From an uncultured Alphaproteobacteria bacterium (GTDB lineage Bacteria > Pseudomonadota > Alphaproteobacteria > CAAHEQ01 > UBA3637), in the NCBI GenBank assembly GCA_937935995.1, contig CALGXF010000045.1, positions 1-59,251 on the forward strand: DNA of 59,251 nucleotides, given 5' to 3'. The position numbers and the translations under genes are program-made. This document shows, one piece after another, positions 50,339 to 57,842 of this stretch (the stretch's first letter is position 1; every line of letters begins with the position of its first letter). The notes beneath the pieces are model-generated. The model was given only the letters and a program-made list of their open reading frames with translations. It searched no databases and was not told the DNA's origin.

Positions 50339-51463
50339 TTATTTTTTTCGATAAGCTTTCTTAACCATCCGATTATGATAATCAATAAAAGCTTGATTAA
50401 TCTGATGTTGTTTCGGCGCATGCTGATGTATTTGAGACAAATCCAACGACATAACCAGATAATCCAACTTGGCATGGCACGACGGACAAACAATAATGAT
50501 GTTGTCAGCCCGGTCTTCACCTTGATGTCCTTTGCCCAACGGTTGAATGTGATGTGCTTCTGAATAAAACTGCCCGTTCGGCAGGCGAATGGTTGCACCG
50601 CAAACCTGACATTGATGTTTTTCAAAACGTTTTATTTTCTTGGACAACAATGTATCCCGAACATAGCGTGATACCGTTTGTTTGACTTTTTGATTGCCGC
50701 GACTGCGCTGATCCGGTTCGTCGTAATCAACCGGTGCCGTTTCGTCTGCCATCCACCGCAATCCCCAAACACCTTCTTCCGCTTTGTAAAAATAATCCCA
50801 TGTTTTACCTTCCTTAATCCACTTCCGTTTTAAGGCCGGCGATTGTTGGGAATCGGAAGAATGTTCTTGAATCCGACCGCGAATAATGGCTTTCCATGTC
50901 GCCGGCAACACTTGATTTGTCGCCAACCGGATGCGCTTGACTTCACGGTAAATATCCGGCGTTAACGGTGCCACACCGCCCAAGTCTTCCAAAGCCGTGA
51001 TAATTGTTTCTAAAAAAGTATCTTTTTTGACGGATTGTTTCATTGCCCGTGCATTTACTTTTGCCAACACCCGCGCCAACGCATCATCTACTTTAACAGC
51101 TCGACGCGGTGCCATGCGCAACCCGTTCTTTTTCAAGTTTACCAAAGAAAGAACATCCTCCTCCAAAAAAGAAACAAGCCGAAGCCGACAGAATATGTTC
51201 TTTTGAGACGCTTCATATCTTTTTTCATCCCTCCAATAGATACGGTCATCTTTTATTGCCTGAAACGGCATGTGCGTTTTTTCAACACGTGTTCGACAAA
51301 TAATCTTTTGCTCCGGTGCCGTGGCATAAATATAAACAATGTCGCCAATCTGGGGTGAAAAATGTTGCGACCAATCCACAAATCCGCGGTCAGTCAAACA
51401 GGCCTTCAGGTTATAAACAGCTAAAGAAGCCGGAATAATCCAAGTTTGATGTGCATGCGTCAT
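50339..51463 (-). CDS. EVE/PUA-like plus HNH endonuclease (modification-dependent restriction-like)
   Basis: This 374-residue protein has three parts. The N-terminal ~125 residues look like an EVE/PUA-superfamily domain (WIIPASLAVYNLK, then VDWSQHFSPQIGDIVYIYATAPEQKIICRTRVE). The middle winged-helix-like segment contains GVAPLTPDIYREVKRIR and ends FYKAEEGVWGLRW. The C-terminal HNH nuclease has zinc Cys pairs CQVCG and CPSCH around SEAHHIQPLGKGHQGEDRADNIIIVC. EVE-HNH fusions are reported or predicted to cut DNA with modified cytosines, a type IV-like defence. It is a stand-alone gene. Confidence 0.78.
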   Translation of the reverse strand: MTHAHQTWIIPASLAVYNLKACLTDRGFVDWSQHFSPQIGDIVYIYATAPEQKIICRTRVEKTHMPFQAIKDDRIYWRDEKRYEASQKNIFCRLRLVSFLEEDVLSLVNLKKNGLRMAPRRAVKVDDALARVLAKVNARAMKQSVKKDTFLETIITALEDLGGVAPLTPDIYREVKRIRLATNQVLPATWKAIIRGRIQEHSSDSQQSPALKRKWIKEGKTWDYFYKAEEGVWGLRWMADETAPVDYDEPDQRSRGNQKVKQTVSRYVRDTLLSKKIKRFEKHQCQVCGATIRLPNGQFYSEAHHIQPLGKGHQGEDRADNIIIVCPSCHAKLDYLVMSLDLSQIHQHAPKQHQINQAFIDYHNRMVKKAYRKK

Positions 51464-51535
51464 TCAAATCCTCCCGAATTCAGGATACACGCTTTTGATA
51501 AAAATGAATAGCTTTTTATGCACGCCGTTCAGATT

Positions 51536-54250
51536 TTAAAAGGCATAGACGGCTTTTATCATGCCGGCATAATCTTGATAATGCGTCCTTAATCCGGCAG
51601 AGGCATTGAGTTGAAGTTCAAATCGTTCGGCCACATCTGCCGTCAGATTGACAGATACATTTTGTTGCCATCTCGGCAATCTTTCCGCAGCAACCGTATA
51701 CGTGATTCCATCAACCAATCGAACCAGTGCATTGTCTTTGCTGGTTGATAAGTCGTAAGATGTTCCGATTTCCAAAGACGGTCGAAGGGAAATTGACGGA
51801 GAAATTTGCCATTCTTTTTCAAATGCGATTTGGACATATGGTGTAAAAAACTGCAATCGTTTTCCTTTAAGAGTCTGACCGACTGTATCTTGAGCGGTTT
51901 TGTGACGAATCATGGCATATTGCGCCCCTATTTTCGGAATAATCTGCCATGATCCGGCATCAAGACGATAACCGACATCCGATTGAGCCCCAACGGTTTC
52001 TAAAGACAATTTGTTTGAAACGCCATATCCGACAACATTTTTATTTTCTTTCAAATGGCTGTAAAAATAAGATACCTTTGCCGTCCAGACAAAAGGCCCG
52101 GGTTGATAACTGGTATAAAGTCCCGCACCGTGTGTCGGAATGCGCATGCTGCGGTACATGTTTTTCAACCGATCATGTCGATACATATAGGCTGCCCCCA
52201 ACGTCCAGTTCGCTTTGGTATACTCCGCTCCGGCACTGATACCGTTTCCGTATATATGCGTTGAAGCATAAGCTGCCGTTTTCCCCAATCGAGTTGCTTC
52301 TGCTGTGCCGGCGACCCACAAAATCCCGTCACCGATGCGGTATGTTTGGCGGTTAGAGTCGGCATCAACTGCGGACTGAAATTGATCTAACAAAGAAAGA
52401 CTCAACACTTGCATGACGGGAATGGATGACGGTGCTAAAGCTGTTAACGCTTTCACAAAATCAGCCCCGTTGTTTTGCGCCAAAGCATCTAATTCAATGA
52501 ACATATCGTGAGCCGGGCCGGATTGTGCCGGATCCGTTTCCCATGCTTGCGCCGTATTTTGGTTATTTTGAGAACCGCCTTCTTTTGTAACAACATCTGT
52601 AAAAGAAGACGTTTGCGCAATCTCGTACCACCCGTTGCCCAATGCGGAAAACGTGTATAAATTATTATTAATTGTCGGCGAAAAAACATCATCAAATACT
52701 TGTGTGCTTTGGATTAACGGCAGTTCTATTTTGGATTGGGTTCCCAGTGCGTCCGGAGAAAGTGTCGCATAAAGTGTTGCTCCGTTTGTGACCGAAACCG
52801 TATCTGCGACCAAAGAACCGTATATTGTTGAATCTTGAATGGCAAGGGCTAAACGAGATCCCGATCCAAACACAGCATTTTGAACAACGGCTTGTGTTAA
52901 TCCGATGTCTAACGTACCCGATTCAACGGTTAAATCGGAAGCATTGAAAAAACGGCCGTTCTGCCCGACTTGGACCGTTCCGCTTTTAATGTCAACAGAC
53001 CCTTTATAACCGGTCATATCTTCATTCAAAATAATCGTTCCCGTCGTCGGGACAGTCGTTCTTGACAAAGCATAATCCGGATTAACAATAATTTGACCGT
53101 CTCCGGTTATTTTATCGTTAAATATCACAAAATGGACACCGGCATTCAAATGCATCGTTCCGGTTGTCTCTATGGCATTTGACTCCCCCGATGCCGTATT
53201 TCCTTCAAACACAACATCTTTATCCAATGCGATAATATTCAATATGCCCATGTTGAATATGGCTCCGCCTTCTTCTGCGGTATTATTGCGAAACGTGCTG
53301 TCAATAACATAAGCTACGTCGCCGTTATATAAAGCACCGCCGGTTGACACAGCCGAATTATCCGTAAAAGTACTGTCATTAATCGTTACGTACATGTCAT
53401 CGCCCAGTACGCCGATATTCCCGACCGCGCCGCCGCTCCATCCCGTATTTTGTGTAAATGTCCCGCGCGTTATTTCTAACTGACCACTGTTGTAAACGGC
53501 TCCGACATCATAAGCACCTGTATTTTGATTGAAAACCACATCCGTGAAAGTTGCTTGATTGCTGTTGTAAACAGCTGCACCGCTACCGGCTGAATTGGAC
53601 AAAAAATAACTTCTCTCAACAGTTAAAACACCGTCATTAAACAAAGCACCGCCATCCCGGTAAGCAGAATTCCTTTCAAAAAAAGTATCTGTTATGGTTG
53701 CCGAAGCTTCATAATCATTCGCCAAAACGCCCCCGGAAGCCAAAGTCACTTTGTTGCCCCGAAAAGCACTGTTTGTCACTGTTAGAGAACTGCCCGATTG
53801 TTGGTCTATCACACCGCCGTTACGCCGCGCTTGATTATCTGTAAAAACGGACTTTTCCAAAACAACAGACCCGCCTTGATTTTGAAAAACAGAACCATTC
53901 AAATTCCCCTCAAAAGAAGAATATGAACTTGATACGGTCAGCGCATTATCCGCGACTTGAAACGTACCGCCGTTTGTTAAAGAAAGAGACTGATCTGAAC
54001 CAATAACAAAACCGATATGGTCATCCCCGTTAAACTGAAATCCGCCGCCGTCAATCGTTGTCGTCGTCGAAGCCGGTCCATAAAGATTACCGGTTGCCGT
54101 TAAATCTGCCGTTATCGTCAAAGCATTTTGCGGTGTTACGTTCGTCTTATATTGCGTATAAAAAGAGGCATAATCAGCAACATCTGTTGCTGTTGCCGGA
54201 AAAACATAGCTTATCATGCCCAGCAAAAGCCATTTTTTAAATGTCCACAC
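51536..54250 (-). CDS. Pmp-like autotransporter adhesin
   Basis: About 904 residues from GTG 54250 (behind AAAAGGGGGG; a TTG at 54289 is an alternative). The signal peptide is followed by a beta-helix passenger. It has about nine FxxN motifs paired with GGA[ILV]-type motifs (FERNSAYRDGGAL, FTDNSAVSTGGAL, FRNNTAEEGGAI), as in Chlamydia polymorphic membrane proteins. A C-terminal autotransporter barrel of ~260 residues ends in Phe (MIKAVYAF). It is probably a surface adhesin secreted by the type V pathway. Confidence 0.88.
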   Translation of the reverse strand: MWTFKKWLLLGMISYVFPATATDVADYASFYTQYKTNVTPQNALTITADLTATGNLYGPASTTTTIDGGGFQFNGDDHIGFVIGSDQSLSLTNGGTFQVADNALTVSSSYSSFEGNLNGSVFQNQGGSVVLEKSVFTDNQARRNGGVIDQQSGSSLTVTNSAFRGNKVTLASGGVLANDYEASATITDTFFERNSAYRDGGALFNDGVLTVERSYFLSNSAGSGAAVYNSNQATFTDVVFNQNTGAYDVGAVYNSGQLEITRGTFTQNTGWSGGAVGNIGVLGDDMYVTINDSTFTDNSAVSTGGALYNGDVAYVIDSTFRNNTAEEGGAIFNMGILNIIALDKDVVFEGNTASGESNAIETTGTMHLNAGVHFVIFNDKITGDGQIIVNPDYALSRTTVPTTGTIILNEDMTGYKGSVDIKSGTVQVGQNGRFFNASDLTVESGTLDIGLTQAVVQNAVFGSGSRLALAIQDSTIYGSLVADTVSVTNGATLYATLSPDALGTQSKIELPLIQSTQVFDDVFSPTINNNLYTFSALGNGWYEIAQTSSFTDVVTKEGGSQNNQNTAQAWETDPAQSGPAHDMFIELDALAQNNGADFVKALTALAPSSIPVMQVLSLSLLDQFQSAVDADSNRQTYRIGDGILWVAGTAEATRLGKTAAYASTHIYGNGISAGAEYTKANWTLGAAYMYRHDRLKNMYRSMRIPTHGAGLYTSYQPGPFVWTAKVSYFYSHLKENKNVVGYGVSNKLSLETVGAQSDVGYRLDAGSWQIIPKIGAQYAMIRHKTAQDTVGQTLKGKRLQFFTPYVQIAFEKEWQISPSISLRPSLEIGTSYDLSTSKDNALVRLVDGITYTVAAERLPRWQQNVSVNLTADVAERFELQLNASAGLRTHYQDYAGMIKAVYAF

Positions 54251-54564
54251 ATGCCCCCCTTTTCCTCTTGACTTATCATATCGGAACAAAACATTTAAAA
54301 ATCAAGTAAAGGTTTAAAAAATGAAAATGAATACACTTTGTTGTGTTAGCTATGAACACGCCTCCTTTTTCACGGCAGAATGGCTTTAACGCACATAGGA
54401 TACCTGATTTCCTGTTGGGTCGTGTTGTACAAACTGATTTTGACGACAGCGCACACTGGGACAAAACTATTTGTTCTTGAAAAAATTTAAATTTCATGTT
54501 TATTTTAACTAATGAATTGATAATTTCTTATCTAAATCAAATTCGAAAAGGAGGATAAAATACA

Positions 54565-55317
54565 ATGGAAATGACGGACATCTCCATAAACGCCGAAAAA
54601 AAGAGAGCTAAAATGAAGAAATTTTTATTATCGCTTTTTTGTGTCTTTCTTTTTTCCGTTAATGGTTGGGCACAGGAGGAAAAGTGTTGGTTTGATGACA
54701 CAAGGTATCTTTGCAAAACAAAAGATGGTAAACCCTATACGGGTTTTTCTGTTATCTACTCAAAAGAGGGATGGAAGCAAGCAGAAGCCAACTTTGTTGA
54801 TGGAAAACTATTAGGTGACTTTAAATTTTATAATTCGCAAGGAAAGCTTATTGAACAAGGAACTTACTTGGAAGAAACTCTTTTTCATGGGGGTACGGCA
54901 AAAATCGGTTATGTTCCTATTGCTTCTTACATTTCTTATTACCCCAATGGCCAAATCAAGGAAAAAGGCGGGAATTATAAAGACTGCGATGGTCAAGGAG
55001 GAAGCACAAAAGAAGGGCATTGGACAGAATATTATGAAAATGGTGTTTTAAAATCCGATGGCAATTATAAAACACAGATGTACGGTAACCCGGCATTCTG
55101 TAGATCAAAAGAAAATGGGAGATGGCTTTATTCCTCAGAGAAACGCCCGGAAATCAGTTGGGAATATACCTACGTAAATGGCGTAAAAGAGGGGCCTTAT
55201 GTAAGGAGTTTAAGAATATCTCCACAAGAAGTCATCACACTTGTAGAAGGAACTTATGCAAACCGAAAAACGGTGGGAGATTGGAAGACCTATTACCAAG
55301 ATGGTAATCTGTGGTGA
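54565..55317 (+). CDS. secreted YwqK/MORN-type repeat protein, cut by an in-frame TGA
   Basis: 250 residues from ATG 54565 behind AAGGAGG; ATG 54613 gives a standard signal peptide (MKKFLLSLFCVFLFSVNGWAQ). The mature part has YwqK/MORN-like repeats (YYPNGQIKEKGGNYK, YYENGVLKSDGNYK, GDWKTYYQDGNLW). The same frame stays open for 50 more codons after the TGA, to TAA at 55468-55470, and continues the repeat pattern (QHYNTEGKPVGLWTCYDSDGK). This indicates a recent nonsense mutation or a strain variant. AT-rich composition. Confidence 0.7.
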   Translation: MEMTDISINAEKKRAKMKKFLLSLFCVFLFSVNGWAQEEKCWFDDTRYLCKTKDGKPYTGFSVIYSKEGWKQAEANFVDGKLLGDFKFYNSQGKLIEQGTYLEETLFHGGTAKIGYVPIASYISYYPNGQIKEKGGNYKDCDGQGGSTKEGHWTEYYENGVLKSDGNYKTQMYGNPAFCRSKENGRWLYSSEKRPEISWEYTYVNGVKEGPYVRSLRISPQEVITLVEGTYANRKTVGDWKTYYQDGNLW

Positions 55318-55470
55318 GAACAACATTATAATACAGAAGGCAAGCCTGTTGGGTTATGGACTTGCTATGACTCAGACGGTAAAAGCAAAACATTAAAAGC
55401 TGAAGAAGCGTTAAGACTTGTTTTGGGATGTTGGTCTCGCCCCGATCATGAACTTTATTCACTCGAATAA
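55318..55470 (+). pseudogene. out-of-reach C-terminal part of the MORN-type gene
   Basis: Fifty codons in the same frame as the preceding gene, after TGA 55315-55317. They encode another Y-xxGxxxGxW repeat and end at a TAA. There is no ribosome binding site or start codon of its own. Confidence 0.55.
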
Positions 55471-55617
55471 AAAACAAAAGGTTAGGCATCAAAATCCAAC
55501 CTCTATTCAGTTGGGTCAGAAACGCCAAACGGAATTCGAGATGAGAAAAGGTCTTGCCAATTATTGTATTTTTCGTCAATTATGATTGAAAATAAAACAG
55601 ATAAAGGAAAAGAAAAT

Positions 55618-56424
55618 ATGAAAAAAATTTTGATTGTTCTTTTTTGTTTGTTAGGTATGAGTATCTCGTATGCAAAGGAAAGCATCAAAGATGAACAAGA
55701 TGACATAGCGCCGGTTGTTCAAAAATTTAAAGAGGTTATAAAAACAGATAATCCGGAGATAATTGCAGATTACATTGAGTATCCATATAGCAGATATAAC
55801 CCTTTACCGGATATTGAAAATAAAGAAGATTTTATTAACAGTTATGAATTGATTTTCGATGATTGGCTGAAACAGGTCATAACTGATTCAAAGCTTGAAG
55901 ATTGGGATAAAGTCGGTTGGCGGAGCATTATGCTTCACAGAGGGCTTGTATGGATTAACAAAGATGGAAAATTAAAAGCAATTAATTATCATCCGGATAA
56001 AGCAAAAGAATATGCTGTAAAGTGGTATCAAAATGATAAAGCAAGCATATATGAACCTTTGCGGGAATATGATGAAAATGTTGTTGTTTTTAAAACGGAT
56101 ACAAAATTGGGTCGTATCGATAAAATCAATATTGGTGAATATAACAGCCAATATCGATTAGCGTTATGGGATAACGGCAGTGATATGTCGGTTAAACCGG
56201 ACGTATTGATATCTGATGGAACTGTTGAATATTTCGGTTCGGCAAATAACACCGAATATCGCTTCAAATCCGGTGATTACAAGTATGTGTTTTTTATAAA
56301 TTATGTAGGACCTATGGATATGAAACCTTATGAGCTTGGTATATATAGAAACGCAGAAGAAAATGCAGAAGAATTTAATCATGGTAAGCAGGTTGCTTTT
56401 GAAGAAGCGCATCTTGTTAAATAA
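55618..56424 (+). CDS. unknown secreted protein
   Basis: 268 residues from ATG 55618, behind AAAGGAAAAG. The signal peptide is MKKILIVLFCLLGMSISYAK. The mature protein is charged and rich in Tyr/Asp/Lys. It has an NTF2- or SMI-like first half by look only (VQKFKEVIKTDNPEIIADYIEYPYSRYNPLPDIENKEDF) and a beta-rich second half. No family is recognised with confidence. Composition matches the preceding MORN-type gene, suggesting the two arrived together. Confidence 0.6.
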   Translation: MKKILIVLFCLLGMSISYAKESIKDEQDDIAPVVQKFKEVIKTDNPEIIADYIEYPYSRYNPLPDIENKEDFINSYELIFDDWLKQVITDSKLEDWDKVGWRSIMLHRGLVWINKDGKLKAINYHPDKAKEYAVKWYQNDKASIYEPLREYDENVVVFKTDTKLGRIDKINIGEYNSQYRLALWDNGSDMSVKPDVLISDGTVEYFGSANNTEYRFKSGDYKYVFFINYVGPMDMKPYELGIYRNAEENAEEFNHGKQVAFEEAHLVK

Positions 56425-56447
56425 TTTATAAGGACAGTTTACCTCGC

Positions 56448-56550
56448 ACCTGATTTCCCATAGGGATGACTTGTTGTGTCGCTTTTGTATTTTTCAGTGT
56501 TGTCATTTCGATGCCTACAGGTGCCCTCTGTTTTTAATAAGAAATCAGGT
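56448..56550. repeat. long-range inverted repeat in an intergenic region
   Basis: ACCTGATTTC (56448-56457) and GAAATCAGGT (56541-56550) are perfect 10-base complements 83 bases apart. The core ACCTGATTTCC recurs near 54402 upstream of the MORN-type gene. Origin is unclear. The stretch 56551-56683 contains a few short imperfect palindromes and no gene that I can support. Confidence 0.4.
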
Positions 56551-56683
56551 TCCTCCCTTTTAGGAGCGAGACGAGATGAATTCGATTGAAAAATGAATGT
56601 TATTCGGACCGCCTGCGGCGTCTACTGTACTGTCGCGTCGTGAACGAACCAACGCATTCGTTGACTCAAATCCACTCAGTCCA

Positions 56684-56715
56684 CAAAAAAACCACCTCAA
56701 AAGGTGGCTTTTTTA
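56684..56715. terminator. terminator of tRNA-Gln(TTG), bidirectional
   Basis: CCACCT (56691-56696)/AGGTGG (56702-56707). The plus strand continues with CTTTTTT, and the minus strand continues with seven T residues. On the minus strand it lies just past the tRNA 3' end. Confidence 0.8.
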
Positions 56716-56716
56716 T

Positions 56717-56791
56717 TGGCTGGGGTGGCTGGATTCGAACCAACGAATGACGGGATCAAAACCCGTTGCCTTACCGCTTGGCGACACCCCA
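56717..56791 (-). tRNA. tRNA-Gln(TTG)
   Basis: 75 nt with encoded CCA. The acceptor is TGGGGTG/CACCCCA, the anticodon stem is ACGGG/CCCGT, and the loop TTTTGAT gives anticodon TTG. It is otherwise nearly the same as tRNA-Gln(CTG) at 28595. Confidence 0.96.
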
Positions 56792-56847
56792 ATCTTGCCC
56801 TTGCTTATAACCTATATTGGTTTTATTTGCAAGCTTTTTTTATTTTA

Positions 56848-56924
56848 TGGCGCGCTTGGCGAGATTCGAACTCACGACCTTCGCCTTCGGAGGGCGACAC
56901 TCTATCCAGCTGAGCTACAAGCGC
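56848..56924 (-). tRNA. tRNA-Arg(CCG)
   Basis: 77 nt with encoded CCA. The acceptor is GCGCTTG/CAAGCGC, the anticodon stem is TCGCC/GGCGA, and the loop CTCCGAA gives anticodon CCG. The T-arm is GTGAG/CTCGC around TTCGAAT. Confidence 0.96.
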
Positions 56925-56963
56925 ACTGTCTTTTTGCGCGCCACTGCATTCTTATGAATGCAC

Positions 56964-57104
56964 GCGCTTGGCGAGGTTGCTCGGGGCCTCACGTCCCCTC
57001 GTCCCTACGGGACCGTCCTGACGGACGTCGTTCACTTGCGCTCACCGAACTCACGACCTTCGCTCATCAAGAGCGACACTCTATCGGGCTTAAGCGACAA
57101 GCGC
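56964..57104 (-). pseudogene. broken tandem duplicate of tRNA-Arg with a ~70-bp insertion in the T-arm
   Basis: The acceptor arms GCGCTTG/CAAGCGC, the anticodon-arm frame and GTGAG/CTCGC match the adjacent tRNA-Arg(CCG). About 70 bases (56976-57045) interrupt the T-loop, the D-arm is degraded, and the anticodon loop has become CTTGATG. The 5' flank (CAAGCGCACTGTCTTTT) is shared by both copies, pointing to tandem duplication. The insert is GC-rich and holds two small palindromes, GTCCC/GGGAC and CGTCC/GGACG. Confidence 0.7.
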
Positions 57105-57193
57105 ACTGTCTTTTGCCCTCAAAGAGGTTTTCCCCTTTCATACGGACAAAACGTGCTTCTTTATACACCGCTTCTTCTGAAAATGCAAGTTTT

Positions 57194-57766
57194 TTATGCA
57201 GGCGTTTTATTTGACTTCCTTAAATCATACACAAATAAGCGACTCTTAAACAAATCATGAGCCGGCAAAACGTCAATAGGCCGCAAATCCGGATGGGGGT
57301 ACGTATTGGCATACAAAAATCCGCGATAAGTTTGGCTCATGTTCTGCAATGCCCGATGCACTTTCTTTGTCACGGGAAAATAGAAAAAAGCACTGGAAAC
57401 CTTTGAATGATTGGCGGCATATGCAAAACCGTCTGCATGCAAAAACACAATGTTTCGCCGACGCAACAGCTTCGCCGTTATTTTAGAAAACAACAAAGGG
57501 ACCCATGAAATTTCGCAAGCAATGATTCGCCGATTCGGAAAAGCTTTTGCCAAAGCTAACACAGACGACCCATATCCGGAACCGATATCTAAAATATCTC
57601 CATCGGTTGGGTCTAATTCCTGAATTTTCCGAACTAAAAGCTGATTGATTCGCGGCATCGACGGAATGGGTGCAATAACTCCGAAAAAAATCGGAATAAT
57701 AAATGTCAATCCGATGATATATAAAAGAAATGCGACCAAGTACAAAAATATCTGCATATTTTTCAC
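57194..57766 (-). CDS. membrane-anchored class I SAM-dependent methyltransferase
   Basis: This 190-residue protein has an N-terminal membrane helix (IFLYLVAFLLYIIGLTFIIPIFFGVI). A Rossmann methyltransferase core follows: motif I GDILDIGSGYGSSVLALAKAF, then RRIIACEISWVPLLFS, and a later VSSAFFYFP strand. The substrate is unknown; similar small anchored methyltransferases act on proteins or lipids at the membrane. It lies between the tRNA cluster and the cysteine-rich gene on the same strand. Confidence 0.78.
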   Translation of the reverse strand: MKNMQIFLYLVAFLLYIIGLTFIIPIFFGVIAPIPSMPRINQLLVRKIQELDPTDGDILDIGSGYGSSVLALAKAFPNRRIIACEISWVPLLFSKITAKLLRRRNIVFLHADGFAYAANHSKVSSAFFYFPVTKKVHRALQNMSQTYRGFLYANTYPHPDLRPIDVLPAHDLFKSRLFVYDLRKSNKTPA

Positions 57767-57797
57767 TGCCTTTCGGAATTAACATACACATTTATCT

Positions 57798-57831
57798 GAA
57801 AAAATCAAGCCCGAGTAATATCCCGAGCTTG
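57798..57831 (-). terminator. terminator of the cysteine-rich gene
   Basis: On the minus strand CAAGCTCGGG/CTCGGGCTTG (57831-57822/57815-57806, two G-U pairs) with loop ATATTA is followed by ATTTTTTC. Confidence 0.8.
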
Positions 57832-57842
57832 ACTTAAAAGAC

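Noticed and set aside
54565..55470. TGA read as tryptophan (alternative genetic code)
   Set aside because: batA and batB end in TGA codons that overlap the next start, and the recognisable proteins use TGG for conserved tryptophans with no internal TGA.
56597..57260. Reading frames across the tRNA cluster
   Set aside because: They are antisense to tRNA-Gln, tRNA-Arg and the broken tRNA copy and have no coding character.
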